DNA of 64,000 nt from Anastrepha obliqua (Eukaryota > Arthropoda > Insecta > Diptera > Tephritidae). Both the position numbers and the translations under genes were made by a program. The first letter of the stretch is position 1; the number at the start of each line of letters is the position of its first letter. This document shows positions 55,207-64,000 of the stretch, piece by piece. Where the stretch lies: NCBI RefSeq assembly GCF_027943255.1, contig NC_072896.1, forward strand, positions 45,968,501-46,032,500, read 5' to 3'. The notes under the pieces are model-generated. The model searched no databases, was not told the DNA's origin, and worked only from the letters and a program-made list of their open reading frames with translations.

Positions 55207-55465
55207 ATGGGATACTCGACGGCAGAATTTTGCTTGCTCGTTGCACACGTATTCACACACTCGTCTAATCAGCCATTACTCAGACGACAACGAAGTAACA
55301 TGTCGGAACCTGCGTTGTGTTTTTTCGTTTATCACCAACACAAGCCGAGTTTTCTCGTAACAAGCCGCTGTCATGACTCCGGTTACGTCAGCAAATCAAC
55401 TGTTTCCTTTAAATTCGCTGAGAGCTTGTTAACGGTCTGTTGTTGGAAGCCAAGATCTTGGTATG
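55207..55465 (+). repeat. Interspersed repeat family R, copy 3
   Basis: ACGGCAGAATTTTGCTTGCT, ACTCGTCTAATCAGCCATTA, GACGACAACGAAGTAACATG, TTATCACCAACACAAGCCGA, GACTCCGGTTACGTCAGCAA, ATTCGCTGAGAGCTTGTTAA and CGGTCTG follow in order. This is the most readable uninterrupted copy. Confidence 0.7.
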
Positions 55466-56652
55466 CGTTTATAGCATAGCTGGGTGCATCACGTATACAA
55501 ACACTCGCTTCATTCTCACATACCTAACTTCTGCCTGCCATTTGCCTACGAGCAGTTGATACTGTGTTCCAGGACTTATCTATTTCTCGTTAACTTTTCG
55601 TCTTTGAAAAGCTCAACCGACCTTTTCGACATACTTCTGCATGCATTCTTACATACATATATTTCTCTTGCATCGATTGCATTGACTGAAAGTCGTCACG
55701 AAAATGCCAAATTTTCCATTATTAAGCTGAATGACTTAATTACGTTTGATTACATATGTACATGTGATCGATCACTCACATTTTGACGTATAGATATAAA
55801 AAATCCCTATCACCGCAAATGATGATTAAACTTTTCATTATTTACACGCCGCAATGACAATCGAATGACGGCATAATTTTTCATTTGACATTCATAGGCA
55901 TAAAACTCGGCGGTTGATATTTTATTGACATTTTGCAATATCACTCATAAGTGAACATTTTTATGTGGGTATGTATAGGGTACTTCAAGTTCGAGTATAA
56001 TTTTTGAATGTACGAGAAAATTAAACGCATCTTTTTCCATGGGAGTTCATATGTGAAGTAGAGGTCTTTATTTATATGATTTATTTCTGATTCTTATAGA
56101 GCAAAGTATCAAATTATGCAATGATGATGTAAAACTTTACAAATGAGGTGTGCCCACAAGGCAAAGGGTGTTAAAAAACCGAAAACGACTCAACCGATTG
56201 AAGCAAGTATGATAGATTTCTAGGGCTAACCAAAGGAAAATTGTGACGGTAACTTTGAATATCTTCAGCTACCTTTGGTTGGCCTCATAGACGATTTGGC
56301 AGAGAGAGTGTAATGAAATGAAAAAAAAAAATGTTTACAGTTGAATACCAAGGCGAATTGTTTACTGCAGATGGCGTCTTCCCAAAACAGGTACTTTATT
56401 TTTCGCAATTTTGACAAGTTTGACTTCAGGCTCCTCGCCAATACAAATCAAACGAATCAAACAAAAAAAAAGATTAAGAGAAATGACATCTTTGTGAAAA
56501 TTCAGTGAATGGCTTGGTAATATTGTGATTTGTGACATTTAATCTCAACAAAATAATGAATTTAGATTCGTGTGAATATAAGGCCGCCAAATGCAGTTTT
56601 TTGCGTTTTTATGTGGATGACGCCGTGGCAAGAATGTGTGTGTGTCTGTTTA
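55466..56652. other. No gene recognised
   Basis: AT-rich intergenic DNA; no motifs found. Confidence 0.5.
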
Positions 56653-56654
56653 TA

Positions 56655-57599
56655 AAGGGTTTTGCAATAACAGGTTTTATTTTTAATAGCCCGCTATTTC
56701 GGTAGATATCACTTTTGAAGCTGTCATTTTTTGATATTTGACAAGTAGAAACTACGCCCCTAATGAAAATGGAACGATACACGCTTAAACAATGCATTCA
56801 AATTAATAAAATTCACTATAAAAATGGTGAAAATTTGGCAGAGACAGTTCGTAAAACTCGAACATTTTGGGGTAATCGTGAAGCACCTTATCGGACCGAA
56901 ATACAGAAATTGGTGAAAAAATTCGAGCTGTTGAGAAAAGTTAATAATGTGAAGAATAAAACCCGTGCACGTCGCTCATGAACAGCCGAAAATATTGGTG
57001 TTGTAGCCGAAAGTGTTGAAGAAAACCCAGGTTCGTCCATTCCTCGTCGTTCTTTGAAATTAGGCATTCCAAAACGTCATTACACACATTCCATAAACGT
57101 CATTTCGAATAAAGATTTGGGTCTTAAGGCTTATAAAGTCCAGTTAACTCAAGAACTCAAGTCGACCAATCGTCAACAACGTCGTGTCTTTGCTGATTGG
57201 GTCATTGAAATGCATGAAAATAATCCGGAATTCCATCGAAAAATCATCTTGAGTGATGAGGCCCATTTCCACCTCGGTGGCTTCGTCAACAAGCAAAATT
57301 GTCGGCTCTGGGGCTCAGAAAATCCAAGAGTTATTGTTGAAAAGTTCCTCTATCCTCAACGTGTGACTGTTTGGTGCGGTGTATGGTCCGGCGGAGTCAT
57401 TGGACCTTACTTTTTCGAAAATGAAGCTGGAGCAACAGTTCCGGTGCATGGATTGTGCTATCGAGATATGATTAACGCTTTTTTATGGCCGTAAGTGGAT
57501 GGTATTGGTCTGGAAAACGTTTATGTTCAACAAGACGGCGCTACGTGCCCCACAAGCAACGAAACCATTGATCTTAACACCTCTTATTGGAAAACCCTT
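56655..57599 (+). mobile_element. DD41D mariner, 945 bp, TIRs and TA duplication
   Basis: AAGGGTTTTGCAATAACAGG on the left and AAGGGTTTTCCAATAAGAGG on the complement of the right; TA at 56653-56654 and 57600-57601. The TIR subfamily is the same as the 550-bp copy at 52574. The 3' third of the gene is deleted, so the right TIR follows the second Asp block directly. Confidence 0.92.
56769..57571 (+). pseudogene. DD41D mariner transposase lacking its C-terminal third
   Basis: MERYTLKQCIQINKIHYKNG starts the HTH. After a TGA near 56980, TAENIGVVAESVEENPGSSI follows, and the second HTH and linker lead to LGLKAYKVQLTQELKSTNRQ. The first catalytic block is IILSDEAHFHLGGFVNKQNC. VTVWCGVWSGGVIGPYFFEN, a TAA near 57492 and VQQDGATCPTSNETIDL (second Asp) follow. 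Sequence then ends in the TIR, so the third Asp is absent. It is complementary in content to the 550-bp copy at 52574, which keeps only this missing part. Confidence 0.9.
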
Positions 57600-57639
57600 T
57601 ATAATATCTTGTGTTGAAACAAGTAATTCTCTTTCCTTT

Positions 57640-57935
57640 TGTTAGTTTACTCATGGAGCCTGACGACACAACGAATTCAGAAGTCGCAGCCTCATATTGC
57701 ATTATCCTTGATTGAATACAATCAGTCTTCTAATTAGTTGTTGTTCAGAGGACAACGAAGTTACGTGGGCAATGGCTGCTTAAGTTTTTCGTACATGACG
57801 TACACAATCACAGTTTTTGCCGACCTCTGTTGTAAACAAATCGCTGTCACATACCCTGTTACGTCAGCAAATCAGCTGATTCCTTCAAAAACACTAAGAG
57901 CCGGTTAACGGTCTGATGTTGGCCAATGTGATCTG
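57640..57935 (+). repeat. Interspersed repeat family R, copy 4
   Basis: AGAGGACAACGAAGTTACGT, CCTGTTACGTCAGCAAATCA, GCTGATTCCTTCAAAAAC and TAAGAGCCGGTTAACGGTCT match copy 3 in order. The 5' part is diverged. It follows the DD41D element by about 40 bp. Confidence 0.65.
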
Positions 57936-59739
57936 TGGCCGACAGTGGCGAATGTGTATTTATATTTCTAGTCAGTTTTTATTAACTTCTTTATGCCGTG
58001 GTATGCCGAGTATTTTTTTGTGTAGATTTCAATTTAACTCATTGTAAAAAATTCTAGATTTTCCACTTATTATCCATTAAAAGAGACTACTCTGAACTGT
58101 GATAGCTGAGCGATTCCATGCCAAGCATTTTGGACATCGGCGTAAATTTTTTCAAAATTGGTTTAGTTGCAAACTGAAAAATTAAAAAAATTAGTAATTT
58201 TGAGATTTATTGAAAGTGAAAAATTTTCAGTCCTTTTTTACATTTAAACATTTTTTTTGCTGGGATGTTGGTACCATTGTCCTTTATAGTGTCGTAGAGT
58301 TTGAGCGTGATCTGTCAAGTAGGTTGTTTTTGGCTTTTAATTATATCAGTCAACGGCAATATTGAACAAAGATACAGGTCGCTTGCAGGTGACCTGTGCG
58401 ACATCCCTGCCAATGGTGAATCATAGTGCTCTCCTACAGCACTAGCACGGATGGAACATTGCTTTTTCGCGGTGCGAAAGTAAGTTCGCGTACAATTTTT
58501 TTAAGAAACGATTATTTTTTACAATCACAAGCATATATAGGTATAAATAAGTATATATAGTTGAGTGTGTATGTATTTGTGTATGATATAGCAACATTAG
58601 GCACTACTTAGGTGTTTCACACTGCTTTTTTGCTGTGCTGAAACATTAATCATTCCACCACTTTCACGACTCTTTACCTTCCGCTCAGGCAGTCATTTTT
58701 CACCTTTGTTTTCACCATGTCTGTAGTGCTTCCAAATTCATTTTATTTTCCTCATTTTTAAGCGAATATGAACACAAAAGGGTTACAGTTTATGTCTAAA
58801 TACATATCTTTCGCTATAAACCGAAAAGAAACAAATGACTTTTAAGGTGTAGACATATGCATTGTTTTCGTTTTGACGGCGCTATTTAAATGGATGAGTA
58901 AAAGCTTAAACTCTCATACACAGCCATGAACGTTTCTGTGTGCTTGCCATCCTCGCTATATACAGGTAGTCATGCACAATTCCATGCATATAAATATATT
59001 TGATACACCCAAAAATGTTGGAAGCGTAATCGTTTTGGGACATACATTTATGTAACCTCAAGGTTGGCCAATTAGGTGGTAAGCAACTGTGACGACCAAA
59101 ATTCTTTGCTTACACTCCTTGTATCCTTTTGATATGAAGAGGATTGTAGGAGCAGCATTTCGCACACAGTTATAGAGTGCATTTACTGAAATATTATTCA
59201 AATAGTGTGTGCTTATATTGTATACGCTTGGCTTTTATTTGTTATGCCCTTTTTGTAGCTGCTGCGCTGATACTCTGACAATCAAGTACTAAGTGGTGGC
59301 TCTTAAGTGTTCCCAAGTTGGGTGGCCGTTATTTAGACACCTGTACTTATTCCCGTTTAACTTCATACAAACGCTTTGTGACAGTGAAATCTCTTATCTG
59401 TCAGGCTACAATATAAACTCATATATTTATATTAAAAAACACATTCTGATGCATACATACATTGGCATATGCGTACCTACGTACATACCCTGCAGGAAAA
59501 TTCACTAGTTCCGAACTGTTTTGGAATTCGCTAACATATTTTAACGATGTTCGCATTGTTATCTTTCCTTAATAACCATTTTAACGATTTTGCTATTCAG
59601 CAACTTGTTTCATAACGAAAATCGATAAGACAAAATCAGCTGTTTTGGTTGACAAGTCCATTATCGCAAATTAAACGACAACAATTTCGGTGCGATTAAA
59701 TCAAACAAGAAAATAATAATTAGTAGTTTGAATTAATTA
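57936..59739. other. Long stretch without recognised genes
   Basis: AT-rich. Text near 59488-59520 (CTGCAGGAAAATTCACTAGT) resembles 33282 and 61836. No gene, TIR pair or RNA gene seen. Confidence 0.5.
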
Positions 59740-60005
59740 GGCAGCCGCTGTAGCCGAATGGGTTGGTGCGTGACTTCTATTCGGAATTCAGAGAGAACGA
59801 AGGTTCGAATCTCGGTGAAAGATCAAAATGAAGGGAACGTTTTTTCTAATAGCAGTCGCCCTTCGACAGGAAATGGCGAACTTCCGAGTGTATTTCTACC
59901 ATGAAAAAGCTCCTCATAAAAAATGTTTGCCGTTCAGAGTCGGCTTGAAACTGTAGGTCCCTCCATTTGTGATTTTTGAGGAGGAGCTCAGCCAAACACT
60001 TAAAG
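59740..60005 (+). repeat. tRNA-derived SINE, copy C
   Basis: An intact head CTGTAGCCGAATGGGTTGGT (A box) and GGTTCGAATCTCGG (B box near 59802) are followed by the full body (CGCCCTTCGACAGGAAATGG, CATGAAAAAGCTCCTCAT, GGAGGAGCTCAGCCAAACAC). It is the cleanest uninterrupted copy. Confidence 0.87.
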
Positions 60006-60047
60006 GGAGAATTTATATTATCAAAAACTTATTAAAAAAACGCAAAT

Positions 60048-60460
60048 ATGTCTTTCGAGCATCGAGAGGAGGTAGTGAGCCGTCAAACTGTAGACGTTTC
60101 TTACGGGATGTGTACAATTCTTTCGATTTGGCTGCAGGGAAGTTCCAAAAAGTATTCCGGTCAAATCCAAACTTGGCTGAGAACCTCATTGCTCAGCTTA
60201 TCAGCCACCTTAGAGGTTCCAGAATAACAGCGATTTCGACTGAAAAACAGGTAAATCTTGTAAGCTCCAAGCTTATTCAATTCTAAATTCTGCTTTCATA
60301 TTACTAGGTTCTAGCTGCATTCCGATTTTTTCCAACTGGATGTTATCAATTATGCTTTGGTGATTAATGGGGAATATTCATTATCCAGTCATCCATTAGC
60401 CGTAGCATACATAACAGATGCAATCAACCGATCCATGTTTTGCACAAAGGTGAGGTTTTA
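60048..60460 (+). pseudogene. HARBI1-like (PIF/Harbinger) transposase fragment, two exons
   Basis: Exon 1 reads FRSNPNLAENLIAQLISHLR and GSRITAISTEKQ. It joins VLAAFRFFPTGCYQ across an apparent 57-nt intron (60251-60307, GTAAAT...TTACTAG). SSHPLAVAYITDAINRSMF follows in a shifted frame. The pattern (L...L......IS.E.QVLAAL.F..TGS.Q, then the S...SR.I..V..A.N HTH) matches HARBI1-type Harbinger nucleases. The DDE catalytic part is absent, cut near 60455 where a retrotransposon RNase H fragment starts. Confidence 0.65.
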
Positions 60461-60955
60461 TTGAGTTGGACACAGGACCCAAAACACAGGGGTATAACTA
60501 GGAACGAAGTAGCGGACGCATTAGCTAGCGAGGCTGCGGTCTGATAAGAAGCGTGAGCTGGGGTATCGCCAGGCGAAGTTCTTATTGGGGAATATAATCA
60601 AAGAAGGTTGAGGCAACTCATACTCTCCTTAAAAACAAATTGAGAATGTATTGCACAGGTCACTGCAAATTGCGTAGCCACAGCATTGGGATATCCAGCA
60701 CACCTTCTACTCGAATGTGATACTATAGCGCAGATGAGATATCTCGGTCTCTAGAAAGGGACATACGTTTAGCTCAACTCCGCTCTATCTTAGCTTTATT
60801 AAGGAAAGCGAGTTTGGATGAGATACTGTGAGGAATAGAGGGCACAAAAGACCATGAGGTCGAGATGCAAATTTCATTTTTGTTCATTCTACCCTCTGCA
60901 CAAAATGCTGTCGAGCGTGACATTGAGGTGAAATTTTTTTCGCTTCAAGCAATCG
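60450..60955 (+). pseudogene. Non-LTR retrotransposon RNase H and 3' end
   Basis: VLLSWTQDPKHRGITRNEVA, then DALASEAAV, matches the last RNase H motif (L.WVPGH.GI.GNE.AD.LA..A). Further fragments read LERDIRLAQLRSILALLRKA and SLDEIL. The terminal text resembles C-terminal tails of I/R1-type ORF2. Several stops are present. Confidence 0.6.
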
Positions 60956-62283
60956 GTTAATTCTCATTTGAGGTATGATCGGTTAAACAAGTCAATCAAG
61001 ACGAAAGCCTCACAATTGATCAAATTGATCTTCGGTTTGTGCTTAAATTTCGCACCAAACAGGAAAAAAGTAATAGATAATTTTGGAAGAGTTAACATCT
61101 TTTTGAGCATAACCTTAGATGTTAACTCTTCCATAGTCTCTTCAAGCAATGGGGAAGGTAAATTGAAAACGATCTGCACGCTGGTCAGCCAATTGATGTG
61201 GAACCGACAGATACTGCCGAAAAGTTGAAGAACTTAATCTGAAAGATGCATATTGGAAAAAGTTACAAATGGCAGAAATAGTTGGAGCCTAACTAACCTA
61301 TGACCGTTTAAAATATTCTCTGTGACCCTCTTGGTATACCTAAGATCCGCGAGATGCTGAAAATGATCACAACACTTCAGAATCAATAGAGCATTGAGTA
61401 ATTCATGTGAGCTTTTGAGTTTCTTTAGCGAAAACAGCGATGAATTTATAAAAATACTCCCTAGTGGAAATATAACTTGAATCGAAGTACGCAGTGACAC
61501 GAAAAAATGCAGCCTGACAAAGAGCTTCAAGGTGTCACAATCGACTGGAAGTTGTACATACAGATTTTTGGGACTTAGAAACCACTTATATTATTACTAA
61601 ATTTTAAAGAAAAAGGTGTCAGTACTTTAGAAGAGTATTACGCCAAATTTTTTCTGTGACTAAAGCATGCAAAGTAGGTGAGAATGGAGGTGTGGTACGT
61701 TTTTTTTTTTTCATTCTAATATCTCCATAGATCCTTCAAATTATCATTTATGATTCGAGGGAAAATTTTGTTCTTTATTTAACTAAGTTGTTAGTGTTAC
61801 CTGGTAATGCCAGACTTAAAATTCACATCTTTATAGAGAAAGCCATTAGTACCGAACTGGTTCACTGCTTTTGAATTATCTTTTCCAATGAAGGTGTGTA
61901 CGAGTAAATTATCATCCATTGCATCTTCAGGTAAATAGGTGCAGTTTTTTTATTTCATAGGCGTTGTGGTAGTGCCCCACACTCAAGTGGCCTTCTGAAA
62001 GCAGTCTAAGCCTGCTTATTTCTATCACCTCTCGCCGCGAAACTGCCTTCAAGTATTACATCGCGATTAACCGCCGTTGCTGTGTCTCAGCCTTTTCTTT
62101 CATAGTCTCGGCCACTAAGTCACATGCCGCAGCATATGTTGCACAAATGTTTCCGGCGAAGCAGGTTCTTCAAAGGCTCTATAGAGTTTTTCTTTCATTG
62201 AAAGAAGCGCGAGCTTATGAAGAATACGTAGACAATATCTTTTATAATTTTTCGTCGCAGTAATCGCTACATAGATTGTCGAC
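60956..62283. other. No gene recognised; one strong hairpin
   Basis: Apart from the inverted repeat at 61084-61133, I see no coding motif or repeat ends. Confidence 0.5.
61084..61133. repeat. Perfect 17-bp inverted repeat (hairpin)
   Basis: TGGAAGAGTTAACATCT at 61084-61100 and its exact complement at 61117-61133, with a 16-nt spacer. It is not next to a recognised gene end. Confidence 0.85.
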
Positions 62284-63480
62284 GTGGTTCATGCCTCCTC
62301 TACAAAACGTCTCCATTCTTCTTGACAGCCCTTTTTCGCTCTATTAAGTGAGATTTTCATTTTTCGTATATCGTCTTCTACGTCTTGCAACCATCGTCTC
62401 CTTGGTCGGCCTCTGCTTCTAGCTGCTTCAGGGTTAGCTTCAAATACTTTTTTGGTTGTTCTTTCGCTGCTCATTCCTAAAACGAGTCCATACCACCGTA
62501 ATCTTTGGGACTTTATAAACCGCGTTACATTTCCTCCCGCGATTAAGACACTGAGCTCGTATACGGTATGTACCGTCTTCTAATCATATAGGGACGAATA
62601 TTCTTCTAAGAATTTTTCTTTCAAATCGCGTCAGTAAATTTACGTCATTAACTATAAGGTCCCATGTTTCACAGCCGTAGATGAGAACCGGTCTTGTTAT
62701 AGTTTTGATATCAATGAAGACTTCATAAGTTTGATATGGCCAAAGTATGCTCTGTTAGGTGCCTGAATACGGTCTTGTATAGATAAGCACATATCTTTAT
62801 TTATGCTGAGTACTACGCCTAAGTATTTAAACTCTTGCATGAACCCTTGCATGAACAAAAACATAACTTTCCATTCTGTTGTGACCGTCATGAAAGGATC
62901 GTGTCATGTACTTCGTCTTTTCTTCATTTATATTGAGGCCCGCTGGTCTTGTAGCTTCTAACTAAGCGCATGAAAAACGTTCTGAAGAGCCACCCTATTT
63001 CTCGCAAGAATCACAATGTCGTGAGCGGATGCGCATACTTGTGGCGATCTATAAAAGAGGGTGCCACCTTGAGCTATTCCGTTTATTGCTGAATGCAGTG
63101 TTGAATTAAATAAAAGCGTTGGTAGTGAGTCACCTTGCCTCACGCCGGATATTTCGTCATTCATTATTACTTTAGCGTTTCAGTGTATAAGCGTCATATT
63201 GATCAAATTTATGAATTTTTGTGATATAACCAGTACTTTTAGGTGATGGTCGATATATTTTCTGTTGAGTTTATCAAAAGCTTGCTTAAAGTCTAAAAAA
63301 AAAATGCAGATTAATGTTGAAGTCATAACATTTTTTTAATGTCTGCGACATGATTAAGCGTTGATCTGTTGTTGAGCATCCGCTTCTAAAACCGCATTGA
63401 TAATCTCCCACGACCTCTTCTGGTTAAACCTGTATAAATATAATTTAAAGCACCAATGCCCACTCAAGAACTGGGTCAGT
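62284..63480 (-). pseudogene. RTE-type retrotransposon ORF2 fragment
   Basis: Reading the minus strand from 63480: FLDFKQAFDKLNRKYIDHHL (motif A, first palm Asp), ISGVRQGDSLPTLLFNSTLH (motif B), HDIVILARNRVALQNVFHAL (motif C region, with YADD replaced by SAHD), FKYLGVVLSINKDMCLSIQD, APNRAYFGHIKLMKSSLIS, LLTRFERKILRRIF, GRPRRRWLQDVEDDIRKMK and CQEEWRRFVEEA. The order is that of RTE-clade ORF2. Many frame breaks and the altered YADD make it dead. It covers far more of the RT than the copies at 37850 and 39790. Confidence 0.87.
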
Positions 63481-63750
63481 TAAAAGTCCACTTCTCCATG
63501 TGGCCTTGTTAGCCAAAGCTTTACGTTGGGACTGCATTTGTGCGTCCAACGTCTTTTTGTACAGTTATCCCACTTTGGCGTAATGCCGCACGAGTAGACG
63601 ACCTCATAGGCTTCTGTGTTCTCGCTATTTGGGCAGCTTCCATTGTTAGTATGTCTAGATAACACTAAGGCCGCATCGACGAACACCATTTCAAATACGC
63701 TATCTAGACAGAGTGCGCATATTCGATAGGTAGACCGTAGTCCTCGGAAG
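63481..63750. other. Unassigned sequence upstream of the RTE fragment
   Basis: The minus strand is open for about 100 residues here but shows no motif I recognise; it could be more of the retrotransposon or chance. Confidence 0.4.
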
Positions 63751-63752
63751 TA

Positions 63753-64000
63753 CAGGGTGGGCCAAATAAGACCTACTAATGTTAAGCACAAATAACTTTT
63801 TTATTTTTTGACATATTTATTTTTCTCTTTTTGTAGGTTATAATTGAATTGTTGGAAATTTATTATGGAACCCTACAGTACCACACAAAGCGTAAAATTA
63901 TCGAGTTTTTCTATTTTTACACAATAAGCCACACAAATTGATTTTTTAAATAATGTTTTGATGTCGGATGAAGCGCATTTTCATTTAAATGGTTATGTCA
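63753..64000 (+). mobile_element. DD41D mariner, 5' end, cut by window edge
   Basis: TA (63751-63752) is followed by CAGGGTGGGCCAAATAAGAC, a TIR-like start. A short HTH beginning MEPYSTTQSVKLSSF passes, with stops, straight into VLMSDEAHFHLNGYV, the first catalytic Asp block. The segment between HTH and catalytic core is missing here too. The rest lies beyond the window. Confidence 0.75.

Noticed and set aside
63481..63791. 103-residue minus-strand frame as a distinct gene
   Set aside because: It abuts the RTE reverse transcriptase and crosses the start of a DD41D element; no motif supports it.

Overview
The window looks like a piece of a higher-fly (Diptera) genome, most likely a tephritid fruit fly. 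It has AT-rich intergenic DNA, a fly-type serpin, and many basal mariner copies with a D,D41D catalytic spacing, the spacing described for the rosa mariners of Ceratitis rosa and other tephritids. It also has a tRNA-derived SINE in at least six copies and many dipteran-type transposon fossils. Only one convincing host gene is present: an intronless secreted serpin on the minus strand (40647-42074). Its reactive loop carries Asn-Arg|Phe-Gly, which points to a Spn27A-type regulator of melanization and Toll proteases.

Almost everything else recognisable is mobile DNA, mostly dead. Region by region: 1.8-11 kb holds a SINE, a Tc1 fossil and an irritans-type mariner remnant. Four TIR-bounded DD34D mariners follow (4225-5344, 6138-7038, 7676-8948, 9755-11041), the last two set in non-LTR retrotransposon debris. 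11-15.3 kb holds two copies of an unnamed interspersed repeat (one with a MITE nested inside it), a non-LTR reverse transcriptase fragment and a SINE. 15.8-18.8 kb is a long inverted repeat around a broken gene of a family I cannot name. 20.7-25.5 kb holds a DD41D element and a complete 3.05-kb hAT element with an 8-bp target duplication. 25.7-34.6 kb holds a SINE carrying a hAT-type MITE, a mariner remnant, an interspersed element with a 386-bp higher-order minisatellite, two DD37D (maT-type) elements and two DD41D elements. 36-40.3 kb holds a piggyBac-like fossil, a non-LTR zinc-knuckle fragment, two RTE-type fragments and a DD41D element.

40.6-43.8 kb is the serpin and a transposon-poor upstream region. 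43.8-47.2 kb is a stack of DD41D, Tc1 (DD34E) and mariner (DD34D) elements. 49-57.6 kb holds another SINE, a reverse transcriptase fragment, three DD41D derivatives or remnants, a mariner remnant and a complete 569-bp piggyBac-type MITE with TTAA duplications. 57.6-64 kb holds a repeat copy, a SINE, a HARBI1-like (PIF/Harbinger) exon pair, RNase H and RTE retrotransposon fragments, and the start of one more DD41D element cut by the window edge.

The genes do not form a pathway. The logic of the window is layered insertion. The points most worth following are: four Tc1/mariner catalytic spacings side by side; recurrent loss of the same transposase segment in DD41D copies with different TIRs; the long inverted repeat with its spliced unknown gene; the SINE family; and the serpin loop. 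Family assignments rest on motif recognition by eye, without database searches.
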